A DNA stretch of 64,000 bases from Alphaproteobacteria bacterium (GTDB taxonomy: Bacteria > Pseudomonadota > Alphaproteobacteria > DSM-16000 > Inquilinaceae). The position numbers were made by a program, and so were the translations under genes. The stretch spans positions 1 through 64,000 of the forward strand of contig JANQGH010000042.1 in NCBI GenBank assembly GCA_028277405.1. Direction: 5' to 3'. Shown here piece by piece: positions 54,057-63,298 of this stretch (its first letter is position 1; every line of letters begins with the position of its first letter). Under the pieces are notes generated by a model that saw only the letters and a list, made by a program, of their open reading frames with translations, ran no database searches and was not told the DNA's origin.

Positions 54057-55070
54057 CTAGGCGGACGCGGCCGTCTCGCGCGGCAGTTCGCCGAATTCGC
54101 GCCTGTACTTGGCGGCAAAGCGGCCCAGATGGCTGAAGCCCCATCTGCGTGCCGTCGCCGACACCGATACCGCACCGGCCTTTTCCAGCAGTTCAGACCG
54201 GATGCGGCACAGGCGCTCCCGCTCAAGCGCACGCATGGGCGTGCAGTCGTACTGGCGCCGGTAGGCGTATTGAAGGGCCCGCACCGATACGCCGGCCGCG
54301 TCTGCCAGATCATCGATCGACAAAGCGCGGTGGGCGTTCGCGCGCATGAAGTCGTCGGCCAACCGAACGTGGCGAGGGGTGGGGCGACCGGTCGGGCCGG
54401 CCAGGAAGGGGCTGATGTTGCTTGGCTGGAACCGCAGAAACTGCTCCAGCAAGGTGTGTTCGAGATAGGCTTGCGACAGTCCGGCGCCGTGATGTGACAG
54501 CCGTCCCGCCGTACCTTCGGCAAACATCCGTCTGGCCAGCGCGCACCAGGCGGTGAACCGGCGGTCGGTCAGGTCGATCACCGGATCGAAGACAATCCCG
54601 CCGGGCAGTTCACGCCTCAGCAGGCGTTCGGCAAATCCGTGCAGTGTCTGCCGGTCGATTTGGATGAGGGCGTGGGCACAGCCGCGCCACCAGGTCATGC
54701 GCGTCGGCCGATCCGGGTCCAGGATCGACGCGGTTTCGCGGTTGCTGGTGAAGGTCTTGCTGCCGTTTGTGATGGTGGCCGTGCCGGACTGCGGCAGCTG
54801 GATGAGATAGAATGTCTCCAACGCGCCCGGATCGATCACCACATCGGCGCCATAACTGATGTAGTTCAGCGACATCTTCGTGGCCCGCACATGATGATGC
54901 CGAGCCGCGAATTGTCGGTGATCGGCGCCTGGATCCAGGCGGTGGCTGCAGAACTTCGACGCGACCCGCGCGCGTGCCTCGTCGACGTCAAACGTTTCAA
55001 ACAGGACGTGACGGTCGAGCGGCAGCCTTCGGGCGTGGAGTGGTTCCGCAAGCATGCCCGAATTGACCAC
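54057..55070 (-). CDS. AraC-family transcriptional regulator
   Basis: This is a 337-residue regulator. Residues about 60-210 form a cupin-like AraC-binding domain, and the C-terminal 100 residues carry two helix-turn-helices (LSIDDLADAAGVSVRALQYAYRRQYDCTP and VSATARRWGFSHLGRFAAKYRREFGE). The N-terminal domain type is that of ring-cleavage and alkane regulators, so a small organic ligand is likely. The start may be GTG 55070 or ATG 55055. It diverges from the cupin and monooxygenase genes, the probable targets. Confidence 0.92.
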   Translation of the reverse strand: MVNSGMLAEPLHARRLPLDRHVLFETFDVDEARARVASKFCSHRLDPGADHRQFAARHHHVRATKMSLNYISYGADVVIDPGALETFYLIQLPQSGTATITNGSKTFTSNRETASILDPDRPTRMTWWRGCAHALIQIDRQTLHGFAERLLRRELPGGIVFDPVIDLTDRRFTAWCALARRMFAEGTAGRLSHHGAGLSQAYLEHTLLEQFLRFQPSNISPFLAGPTGRPTPRHVRLADDFMRANAHRALSIDDLADAAGVSVRALQYAYRRQYDCTPMRALERERLCRIRSELLEKAGAVSVSATARRWGFSHLGRFAAKYRREFGELPRETAASA

Positions 55071-55268
55071 AGAGTCCGACGGGCGCCAAACGCCTTTGCC
55101 TGCGGTCGATCCTTCTTTGTTGCGTTTTTTGGACAGTTCCCGCGTTTCGTCGCGGTCGCGGAGCCAAATCTCTCTATGGTCAACAGCTACCTACCGTCGC
55201 GTTCCCCGCAAAGAGGGGCCGACCCTGCGACTGCACAGCCAAATGGAAGAAGAGGGAGCACCCGGACC

Positions 55269-55721
55269 ATGAGCAAGGATCTCGCAAAAGGCATCACCCG
55301 CAACGGCACGGGCCAGGACGGCAAGACCTGGAACATCCTGGGCCAAACCTACTACCCGAAAGCAGCGTGCGACAGCACCTTTGCCTTCGAAACCAACAGC
55401 GAACCCGGGCAGTTCGTGCCGGTGCACGTCCATCCGACGCAGGACGAGTTCATTCTCGTTCAAGAGGGGACATTGGATCTGAAGCTGGACGGCGAATGGG
55501 TGCAGGCCAGCGAGGGCGACTTGGTGCGTATGCCGCGCGGCATTCCGCATGGTTATTTCAACAAATCCGACAAACCCGCACGGGCGCTGTTCTGGGTCTC
55601 GCCGGCCCGCAAGCTGGAGGCGCTGTTCGACCGGATCGACAACCTGACCGACCCGGAGGAGGTCGTGAAGATATCGGCCGACCACGAGGTCGACTTCCTG
55701 CCACCCGACGCGAACGACTAA
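55269..55721 (+). CDS. Single-domain cupin protein
   Basis: This is a 150-residue cupin. Motif 1 reads VPVHVHPTQDEFILVQEG, with two histidines and a glutamate for a metal. Motif 2 reads GDLVRMPRGIPHGYFN, with the third histidine. The fold could be an isomerase, a dioxygenase or a binding protein. The ATG at 55269 is preceded by AGGGAGCACC. It lies divergent from the AraC gene and 108 bases ahead of the monooxygenase, so a common promoter is plausible. Confidence 0.85.
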   Translation: MSKDLAKGITRNGTGQDGKTWNILGQTYYPKAACDSTFAFETNSEPGQFVPVHVHPTQDEFILVQEGTLDLKLDGEWVQASEGDLVRMPRGIPHGYFNKSDKPARALFWVSPARKLEALFDRIDNLTDPEEVVKISADHEVDFLPPDAND

Positions 55722-55829
55722 TCGCAATCTCAATACCCGTCTTGGCGGTCAGGGGCGTCGCATTACGACGCATTGGCGGCGTGCGCCCGCTCCCTGCCCA
55801 CCGGCGCCGAGCGAGCGGGAGCAAACGCC

Positions 55830-57323
55830 ATGGAAATCAGGAAAAAGAACGTCTGTGTCATCGGCGCCGGCGTTAGCGGCCTTGCCACGGCAAAGGCCTT
55901 CAAGGAGACCGGGCACTCTGTAACGATCGTGGAACGATCCAGCGATCTGGGCGGTGTCTGGGAACCGGCGCGATCGTATCCCGATGTCCAGACCCAGAGC
56001 CCGAAGGATCTCTACCGCTACACCGACATGGCCATGCCGTCGGATTATCCGGAATGGCCCAAGGGGCCGCAGGTTCACGCCTATCTCGCGGCCTACGCCG
56101 ACCGCCATGGGCTGGGTCCCGTGCTGCGCTTCGACACGCATGTCGAAACGATCGATCGTCGCGACGACGGCCGCCCGGGCTGGCGTGTGACGCTGCGCCC
56201 GGCCGGTGGCGACCAGCGATCGGAGGATTTCGACTTCGTCGCGGTCTGCACCGGGCAGTTCAGCGACAAGAACCGGATCAGCCATCCGGGAGAGCATGAT
56301 TTCCAATCGGGCGGCGGCGCGGTGATGCACTCGTCGGAATACACCGAGCCCTCGGCCGTGAAAGGCAAACGGGTCGTCGTGCTCGGCTTTTCAAAGTCCG
56401 CGACCGATATCGCGGTCAATGCGGTCGAGGCGGGGGCTTCCGCGGTCACCATCGTCTACCGAGAGCCGGTTTGGCGCGTGCCGTACTTCATCGGCGGCCT
56501 GATCAACTTCAAGCGCATCCTGTACGTCCGGGTTCAGGAGAACATGTTCCCGCCCTGGGGCATGGGCGCCTTTGGCCGGTTCAAGCATGCGATTGCGAAG
56601 CCCTTTGTCTGGGCCAACTGGCGCGCGCTTGAGAGCCTTCTGAAGACGCAATTGAAGCTGAGGAAGTGCGGCATGGTGCCGAACAAGCGGATCGAGGACA
56701 CGGTCAGCTGTTCGTCCCCGATCGCAACGCCCGGCTTTTATCCGATGATCGCCGATGGCCGGATCAAGGCCATCCGCGGCACTTTCGACCACTACGAAGA
56801 AGGTGCCATCGTGATGACCGGCGGCGAGCGGGTCGAAGCCGATTTGGCTATTCAGGCGGTGGGCTGGAAACTGGGCGTGCCGTTCCTGCCGGGGGCGTAT
56901 CGCGACAAGCTGGTGGCGCCGGACGGTCTCTACCGCCTGTATCGCCTGATCGCGAACCCGGATCTGCCGGACATGGGCTTTGTCGGCTTCAACTCCAGCT
57001 TTTGCTCCGTCCTGTGTTCGGAAATGGCGGCCAACTGGCTGGTTCGTTACGCAGACGGGCAGTTGGCCCACCAGCCAACGGCCGATGAAATGCGCGGCAA
57101 TATCGACATGATGCTGACCTGGCGGCGCGAGGAGCGGCCGGCGGCCGGCGTTTATGGCGGTCAGTGTGTCGCGCCCTACCACTTCCGCCATTTTGACGAG
57201 TTGCTGGCCGATATCGGTGCGACCGAAAAGCGCCGCAATCCACTCGCTGAACGGCTGCTACCGCCGAACGCCGACGCATTCGGCCGCTATTTGAAGTCGG
57301 CACCCGCCTATCAGGTGGGCTGA
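55830..57323 (+). CDS. Flavin-containing monooxygenase
   Basis: This is a 497-residue class B flavoprotein monooxygenase. The FAD-binding Rossmann motif VIGAGVSGLATAKAF is at the N-terminus and the NADPH motif appears as VVVLGFSKSATDIA near residue 190. The FMO signature is altered: the GxxxHxxxY part is present (GAVMHSSEY), but its leading Phe position is Gly. It probably oxygenates a soft nitrogen, sulfur or ketone substrate; the identity is unknown. I use the ATG at 55830, where homology to FAD enzymes begins. The regulator and cupin upstream suggest one inducible catabolic unit. Confidence 0.88.
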   Translation: MEIRKKNVCVIGAGVSGLATAKAFKETGHSVTIVERSSDLGGVWEPARSYPDVQTQSPKDLYRYTDMAMPSDYPEWPKGPQVHAYLAAYADRHGLGPVLRFDTHVETIDRRDDGRPGWRVTLRPAGGDQRSEDFDFVAVCTGQFSDKNRISHPGEHDFQSGGGAVMHSSEYTEPSAVKGKRVVVLGFSKSATDIAVNAVEAGASAVTIVYREPVWRVPYFIGGLINFKRILYVRVQENMFPPWGMGAFGRFKHAIAKPFVWANWRALESLLKTQLKLRKCGMVPNKRIEDTVSCSSPIATPGFYPMIADGRIKAIRGTFDHYEEGAIVMTGGERVEADLAIQAVGWKLGVPFLPGAYRDKLVAPDGLYRLYRLIANPDLPDMGFVGFNSSFCSVLCSEMAANWLVRYADGQLAHQPTADEMRGNIDMMLTWRREERPAAGVYGGQCVAPYHFRHFDELLADIGATEKRRNPLAERLLPPNADAFGRYLKSAPAYQVG

Positions 57324-57493
57324 TCGACAACGGTCCGGCGGACGTGCATCTCAGGCCGCGGGTTCGACGAGCCGCAGAAGCCCTCAATGCGCTGCGCGAT
57401 CTTCTGTGTTATCGCTGAAGGGTGTGAATCCTTTGCCCGACCACAGACCAAGCCAACGGCACGGTCAGGCGATTTTCCGGCCGGAGAGCGTGC

Positions 57494-58435
57494 ATGTCCA
57501 AGCCCCACCTACTTGTCATCGGCCCCTTTCCCGATGCCGACCTTCAGCCGCTGGAGCGGGATTTCACCGTTCACAAATACTGGTTGGCCGAGGATCGTGA
57601 CGCGTTTGTCGCCGAGCGGGCGGACATGATACGCGGCATCGCGACGCGCGGTGATCGCGGGGCGTGGCGATCGCTGATCGAAGCCCTGCCGAACCTGGAA
57701 ATCATCGCGAACTACGGTGTCGGCTTCGACGCCGTCGACATCGACTGCGCGCGCGAGTGCGGCGTCCGGGTGACGAACACGCCAGATGTGCTGACCGAAG
57801 ACGTGGCGGATTTCGGCTTTGCACTGCTCTTGGCCGTGGCACGCCAGATCCCGCGCGGTGACAGCCATGTTCGATCGGGCAAATGGTGCGACGGGCCGAT
57901 GCCGCTGGGGGCGCGGCTCTTTGGCAAGAGGCTGGGCATCGTCGGACTTGGCCGGATTGGGTCGGCCGTGGCGAGACGCGCCGCCGCCTTCGACATGGCG
58001 ATCGCCTACCATGACATCGCCGCGCGCGATGACCTGCCGTACCGTTATGTAGACGATCTGGTGGCGTTGGCGCGGGAAAGCGACTTTATGATCGTCACCG
58101 TCGCCGGCGGTGCCGGCAGCGCCAAGATCGTCAACGCCGACGTCTTGAACGCGCTGGGGCCATCGGGGTTTCTGGTCAACATCTCCCGCGGCAGCACCGT
58201 CGACCAAGCCGCACTCCTGGAGGCGCTGGAAGACGGCAAGATTGCCGGCGCCGCGCTGGATGTCTTCGAGATCGAACCCATTAACGACCCGCGGTTCAAC
58301 GCCTTGGAGAACGTGGTCCTTCAACCGCACCAGGCCAGTGCCACGGTAGAGACACGCCAGGCGATGGGCCAGCTCATGCGCGACAATCTTGCTGCCCATT
58401 TCGGTGGCCGGCCACTGCTGACGCCAGTCGTGTAA
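57494..58435 (+). CDS. D-2-hydroxyacid dehydrogenase (hydroxypyruvate/glyoxylate reductase type)
   Basis: This is a 313-residue NAD(P)-dependent dehydrogenase. The nucleotide motif GIVGLGRIGSAVARRAA is in the middle. The catalytic set is visible as Arg in VNISRGSTVD, Glu in FEIEPINDP and His in LQPHQAS. Length and pattern fit glyoxylate/hydroxypyruvate reductases. With the isomerase at 53157 it could reduce hydroxypyruvate to glycerate, an inference from proximity. It stands 170 bases after the monooxygenase, with its own ribosome site. Confidence 0.9.
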   Translation: MSKPHLLVIGPFPDADLQPLERDFTVHKYWLAEDRDAFVAERADMIRGIATRGDRGAWRSLIEALPNLEIIANYGVGFDAVDIDCARECGVRVTNTPDVLTEDVADFGFALLLAVARQIPRGDSHVRSGKWCDGPMPLGARLFGKRLGIVGLGRIGSAVARRAAAFDMAIAYHDIAARDDLPYRYVDDLVALARESDFMIVTVAGGAGSAKIVNADVLNALGPSGFLVNISRGSTVDQAALLEALEDGKIAGAALDVFEIEPINDPRFNALENVVLQPHQASATVETRQAMGQLMRDNLAAHFGGRPLLTPVV

Positions 58436-58585
58436 GCGCGGTTGGTCAACGGTGGGCACCGCACGTTTGCTTGACCAGGCGGCGATCATCCCCGCAATCC
58501 ACAACCGGACGGTCGTCGCACGTCGTGACCTGTGCGCGCCGACCTGCCATGCTGAGCGCGATACCCCGGTTGAGTCGGAGCCTTC

Positions 58586-61500
58586 ATGAGCCACGCCGAT
58601 TTCGTTCATCTGCGCGTCCACAGCGCCTATTCGCTGGCCGAGGGCGCGCTGAAGGTGAAGGAACTGGTCGGGCTGTGTCAGCGTCATGCGATGCCGGCCG
58701 TGGCCGTGACCGATACGGGCAATCTGTTCGGCGCCCTGGAGGTCGCGATGGCGGCCGCCGGCGCCGGTGTCCAGCCGATCACGGGGACGGTCATGGCGAT
58801 CGCCCGCCCGGCCTCGTCGCGGAACGGCCAGCCCGCCAAGCCCGATCAACTTGTCCTGCTGGTCCAGGACGAAATCGGCTATCGAAACCTGATGGCCCTG
58901 GTAAGCCATGCCTTCCTGGAAACGCCGCCGGGTGAGGCGCCGTGCGTCTCTTGGGACGATCTTGACGGCCGGACCGAAGGCCTGATCGCGCTGAGCGGCG
59001 GCCCCGGCGGCACGGTCGGCCGACTGCTGCTGGAAGGTCAGGTGCCCGCCGCCGAGAGTGCCCTTGACCGCCTGCAATCCCTGTTCCCCGACCGGCTTTA
59101 CATCGAACTGATGCGTCACGGCCTGGCGGCGGAACGGAGGATCGAGCCGGCGCTGATCGGCCTTGCCTACGGACGTGATCTGCCGCTGGTCGCGACCAAC
59201 GACTGCTTCTTCGCTGACGAGGGCATGTTCGAGGCCCACGACGCGCTGCTGTGCATCGCCGACGGCACCTATGTCGCCGAACGCGATCGCCGTCGCGTGA
59301 CCAAGCACCATTGGTTCAAGCCGGCCGCCGAGATGCGCGCCCTGTTCCAGGACCTGCCCGAGGCCGTCGACAACACGCTGGTGATCGCCCGGCGCTGTGC
59401 GTTCATGCCGGAACCGCGCAAACCGATCCTGCCCCGGTTCGAGACCGACGGTGGCCGGTCGGAGGCCGACGAGCTTCGCGCCCAAGCCGAGGCCGGTCTG
59501 GAAGAGCGCCTGGCGGCCTTCCTGTTCGAGCCCGGGATGACGGACGAGCAGCGGGCGGAGGTTGCAAAGCCCTATCGCGACCGGTTGGCCTTCGAACTCG
59601 ACATCATCATCGAGATGGGGTTTGCCGGCTATTTCCTGATCGTTGCCGACTTCATCAAGTGGTCGAACGCCAACGGCATTCCGGTGGGGCCGGGCAGGGG
59701 GTCGGGTGCCGCCTCGGTGGTCGCCTGGTCGCTGACCATCACCGGCCTCGACCCGATTGCCCTGGACCTGGTGTTCGAACGGTTCTTGAACCCGGAACGC
59801 GTGTCGATGCCGGACTTCGACATCGATTTCTGCCAGGACCGGCGGGACGAGGTGATCGACTATGTCCGGCAGAAATTCGGCGACGATCGGGTGGCACAGA
59901 TCATCACCTTCGGAAAGCTGCAGGCCCGCGCCGTGCTGCGCGATGTCGGGCGCGTCTTGCAGATGCCCTATGGCCAGGTCGACCGGCTGTGCAAGCTGGT
60001 GCCCAACAACCCGGCCAATCCGGTCACCTTGCAGCAAGCCATCGACGGCGAGCCGGCGTTACAACAGGCCCGGGCGGAAGACGAGAATGTCAACCACCTG
60101 ATCGACCTGGCGATCAAGCTGGAAGGGCTCTACCGCCATGCGTCGACCCATGCCGCCGGCGTCGTGATCGGCGACCGGCCGTTGCAGGAGTTGGTGCCGC
60201 TCTATCGCGATCCGCGCTCGCCGATGCCGGTGACCCAGTTCAACATGAAATATGTCGAACAGGCCGGCCTGGTGAAGTTCGACTTCCTCGGTTTGAAGAC
60301 CCTGACCGTGCTGCAGCAGGCGGTCGAACTGGTGAACGCGCGCGAAAGCGATGTGCCGGACCCGGCACTCGATCTTGATCGCATCCCGCTTGATGACGGC
60401 GACACCTACGCCATGCTGTGCCAGGCCACGGCGACCGGCGTGTTCCAGTTGGAATCGAGCGGCATGCGCGACGTGCTGCGCCAGATGAAGCCGTCCGTGT
60501 TCGAGGACATTATCGCCCTGGTGGCCCTCTACCGCCCGGGCCCGATGGACAACATCCCGACCTTCATCCGCAACAAGCACGCGCCGAACGGTGACGGCAT
60601 CGATTACCTGCACCCCAAGCTGGAACCGATCCTGAAAGAGACCTATGGCATCATGGTCTATCAGGAACAGGTGATGCAGGCGGCGCAGACCCTCGCCGGC
60701 TACACGCTCGGCGGCGCCGATCTCTTGCGGCGGGCCATGGGCAAGAAGATCAAGGCCGAGATGGACGCCCAGAAGCAGGTGTTTCTGGAGGGCGCGGCCG
60801 AGCAGGGCATCAAGGCCAAACAGGCGGGATCGATCTTCGACCAGATCGAGAAGTTCGCCGGCTACGGTTTCAACAAGGCGCACGCGGCCGCCTATGCCCT
60901 GGTCGCCTATCACACGGCCTACCTGAAATCGACCTATCCGGTTGAGTTCATGGCCGCCTCGATGACGCTTGATCTGCACAACACCGACAAGCTGAACATT
61001 TTCAAGCAGGAACTGGACCGCATGGGCATCCGGCTGTTGCCGCCGGACATCAACGCCTCACCGGCCCGCTTCGGCGTCGAGCGTGCGCCGGACGAAGGCG
61101 GGGAAGGCCAAAAGCGCGCCATCCGCTATGCCTTGGGCGCGATCAAGGGTGTCGGTGTCGAGGCCATGCGGCTGGTTGAGGCTGAACGCAGGTCCGGCGG
61201 GCCCTATCGCGACATCTTCGACTTTGCCGAGCGGCAGGATGCCCGCGTCTTGAACCGGCGCCAGATCGAAAACCTGATCAAGGCCGGCGCCTTCGATGCG
61301 ATGAACGACAACCGGGCGCAACTGATGGCGGCGGTCGACACGCTGCTGCGTCATGCGTCGGCCGCCGCGTCGGACCGGGACAGCGGCCAGTCCAGCCTGT
61401 TTGGCGGGTTGTCCGAGGAGGCCCAACGGCCGCGCCTGCCCATCGTTGCGGAATGGGACAGCATGGAGGCCCTGCGGCAGGAGTTCGAGGCCGTGGGCTT

Positions 61501-62080
61501 CTATCTGTCCGCCCATCCGATCGACAATTTCCCGACCGTGCGCGTCGGCGCCGTCCCGTCGTCGGAGATCGGCGCCCGGTTCCGCAGTTCCGGACGCTCG
61601 ACCATGAAGGTCGCCGGCATCGTGCTGGCCAAGCGCGAGATGACGACCAAGACCGGCAACCGCATGGCCTTCGTGCAGATGTCCGACGCCAGCGGCGTGT
61701 TCGAGATCACCCTGTTCGTCGAGGCCCTGGTAAAGGCACGGCCACTGCTGGAGGCGGGGACGCCGCTGCTGGCCGTTATCGAGGTCCAGGCGCGCGACGA
61801 GGATCTGAGGCTGACGGCGACGGATGTCACACCGTTGGATGACGCCGTGGCCCAGGCCGGCATGGCGATCCAGGTCCATATCGACCGGCCGGAGGCTGCG
61901 ACCGAACTTCACGGGATTCTTGAGCGCATGGGCCAGGGGCGCGGCCGGGTCAGCGTCTTGATCCCTGTCGATCGCGACGGCGAGGCGGAGATCGTCTTGC
62001 CGCAGACCTACGCCATCGGCACCAGGGGCCGTGCGGCGATAAAGTCGATCCCCGGCGTCAGCGACGTGCGGGAGTTTTAG
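58586..62080 (+). CDS. dnaE: DNA polymerase III, alpha subunit
   Basis: This 1164-residue replicative polymerase subunit is equal in length to E. coli DnaE. It has an N-terminal PHP domain (FVHLRVHSAYSLAEGALK), the polymerase core with GPGRGSGAASVVAW and the catalytic aspartates in MPDFDIDFCQDRRDEVI, GLVKFDFLGLKTL, then helix-hairpin-helix and OB regions toward the C-terminus. In the PHP domain the position after LRVHS and the segment TDTGNLFG depart from a fully metal-binding set, as is common in proteobacterial DnaE. GGAG precedes the ATG. It is followed by rpsB. Confidence 0.98.
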   Translation: MSHADFVHLRVHSAYSLAEGALKVKELVGLCQRHAMPAVAVTDTGNLFGALEVAMAAAGAGVQPITGTVMAIARPASSRNGQPAKPDQLVLLVQDEIGYRNLMALVSHAFLETPPGEAPCVSWDDLDGRTEGLIALSGGPGGTVGRLLLEGQVPAAESALDRLQSLFPDRLYIELMRHGLAAERRIEPALIGLAYGRDLPLVATNDCFFADEGMFEAHDALLCIADGTYVAERDRRRVTKHHWFKPAAEMRALFQDLPEAVDNTLVIARRCAFMPEPRKPILPRFETDGGRSEADELRAQAEAGLEERLAAFLFEPGMTDEQRAEVAKPYRDRLAFELDIIIEMGFAGYFLIVADFIKWSNANGIPVGPGRGSGAASVVAWSLTITGLDPIALDLVFERFLNPERVSMPDFDIDFCQDRRDEVIDYVRQKFGDDRVAQIITFGKLQARAVLRDVGRVLQMPYGQVDRLCKLVPNNPANPVTLQQAIDGEPALQQARAEDENVNHLIDLAIKLEGLYRHASTHAAGVVIGDRPLQELVPLYRDPRSPMPVTQFNMKYVEQAGLVKFDFLGLKTLTVLQQAVELVNARESDVPDPALDLDRIPLDDGDTYAMLCQATATGVFQLESSGMRDVLRQMKPSVFEDIIALVALYRPGPMDNIPTFIRNKHAPNGDGIDYLHPKLEPILKETYGIMVYQEQVMQAAQTLAGYTLGGADLLRRAMGKKIKAEMDAQKQVFLEGAAEQGIKAKQAGSIFDQIEKFAGYGFNKAHAAAYALVAYHTAYLKSTYPVEFMAASMTLDLHNTDKLNIFKQELDRMGIRLLPPDINASPARFGVERAPDEGGEGQKRAIRYALGAIKGVGVEAMRLVEAERRSGGPYRDIFDFAERQDARVLNRRQIENLIKAGAFDAMNDNRAQLMAAVDTLLRHASAAASDRDSGQSSLFGGLSEEAQRPRLPIVAEWDSMEALRQEFEAVGFYLSAHPIDNFPTVRVGAVPSSEIGARFRSSGRSTMKVAGIVLAKREMTTKTGNRMAFVQMSDASGVFEITLFVEALVKARPLLEAGTPLLAVIEVQARDEDLRLTATDVTPLDDAVAQAGMAIQVHIDRPEAATELHGILERMGQGRGRVSVLIPVDRDGEAEIVLPQTYAIGTRGRAAIKSIPGVSDVREF

Positions 62081-62287
62081 GCGCGCGGGAATGTCAGGTC
62101 ATTTGCAGGCTGGTGCTTGCAAATCAGGGTCAACGGGGCTATCTACCCGGCGTCACTGACAATCCTCACGCGGGACATGCGGTCAGCCGTCAGCAGGCGG
62201 TTGCTCGCTCCGGTGTTCCGGCACGGCTTTTCGAGGCCGCGCCGAGGGCAAGACCCGCGGCGGACGAACCGGAGAAGGAAAGATCCG

Positions 62288-63205
62288 ATGGTCATGCCGA
62301 CCTTTACCATGCGCCAGCTCCTGGAAGCCGGCGTTCACTTTGGTCACAACACTCGTCGTTGGAACCCGAAGATGGCGCCGTACATTTTCGGCGTTCGCAA
62401 CGGGATCCACATCATCAATCTGGAAGAGACCGTGCCCTTGCTGGGGCGGGCGTTGGAAGCCATCCGCGAGGTGGTGGCCAGCAATGGCCGCGTCCTGTTC
62501 GTGGGCACCAAGCGCCAGGCGCAGGAACGTATTGCCGAGGCCGCGAAACGCTCGGGCCAGTACTACGTCAATCACCGCTGGCTGGGCGGCATGTTGACCA
62601 ACTGGAAGACGATCTCGCAATCGATCAGACGGCTGAAGGAGATGGACGGCCAGCTCGAGGAAGGCATTACCGGCCTGACCAAGAAAGAGCAGCTGCAGCT
62701 CACCCGCGAGCGGGACAAGCTGGAGCGGGCCCTTGGCGGCATCCGCGACATGGGCGGCCTGCCGGATCTGCTGGTGGTGATCGACACGAACAAGGAATCG
62801 ATCGCCATTCAGGAGGCCAACAAGCTCGGCATACCGGTCGCGGCGGTGGTCGACAGTAATTCGAACCCCGAGGGCATCACGTTCCCGATCCCGGGCAATG
62901 ACGACGCCTTGCGCGCGATCGACCTCTACTGCGACTTGGCCACCGGTGCGGTGCTGGCCGGTATCGAGGCGGCGTTGACGACGTCCGGCGCCGATGTTGG
63001 TGCGATGGACACGCCGGTCGCGGAAACGGTGCCGGATGCCCCGGCCGAAGAACCTGCGCAGGAGGCTGCCGCCGAAGCCGAAGCCGAATCCTCGACCAAG
63101 GAGGCGCCGGCCGAAGACGCCCCCGCGGAACCGGAGCCGGCCGCCGAGCCGGCGGGTGATACCGCCGCCGAAGAGGAAAAGTCGAAGGCCGGCGAAGCCG
63201 CCTGA
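62288..63205 (+). CDS. rpsB: 30S ribosomal protein S2
   Basis: This 305-residue S2 has the usual [24 protein letters not shown] at its start, [21 protein letters not shown] and [17 protein letters not shown]. The body ends near residue 235; about 65 further residues form an acidic, Ala/Glu/Pro-rich tail, common in this bacterial group but absent from E. coli. AGAAGGAAAG precedes the ATG at 62288. The 207-base leader after dnaE has a 7-bp inverted repeat (62101-62107 with 62118-62124) and probably contains the promoter. Confidence 0.97.
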   Translation: MVMPTFTMRQLLEAGVHFGHNTRRWNPKMAPYIFGVRNGIHIINLEETVPLLGRALEAIREVVASNGRVLFVGTKRQAQERIAEAAKRSGQYYVNHRWLGGMLTNWKTISQSIRRLKEMDGQLEEGITGLTKKEQLQLTRERDKLERALGGIRDMGGLPDLLVVIDTNKESIAIQEANKLGIPVAAVVDSNSNPEGITFPIPGNDDALRAIDLYCDLATGAVLAGIEAALTTSGADVGAMDTPVAETVPDAPAEEPAQEAAAEAEAESSTKEAPAEDAPAEPEPAAEPAGDTAAEEEKSKAGEAA

Positions 63206-63221
63206 TCACCGACCGAGAGTG

Positions 63222-63255
63222 AACCGGGCGGCGATCAGGCCGCCCGGTTTCTTTT
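63222..63255 (+). terminator. Terminator/attenuator between rpsB and tsf
   Basis: AACCGGGCGGC (63222-63232) and GCCGCCCGGTT (63239-63249) form a perfect 11-bp stem with a six-base loop, followed by a T-rich run TTTCTTTT. It lies 17 bases after the rpsB stop and 44 before tsf. In this operon such a site usually reduces rather than blocks tsf transcription. Confidence 0.82.
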
Positions 63256-63298
63256 AGTATCAATGTTTTGTTACGGAATTCTGACGTAAGAGGTCAAA

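Noticed and set aside
57509-60037. Open antisense frame of 842 codons over the hydroxyacid dehydrogenase and dnaE
   Set aside because: Both plus-strand genes are conserved along their full length, and the antisense product has no recognisable motif.
62101-62124. Inverted repeat ATTTGCA/TGCAAAT after dnaE as a terminator
   Set aside because: The stem is only 7 bp and AT-rich, the loop is 10 bases, and no T-run follows. I mention it only as part of the rpsB leader.
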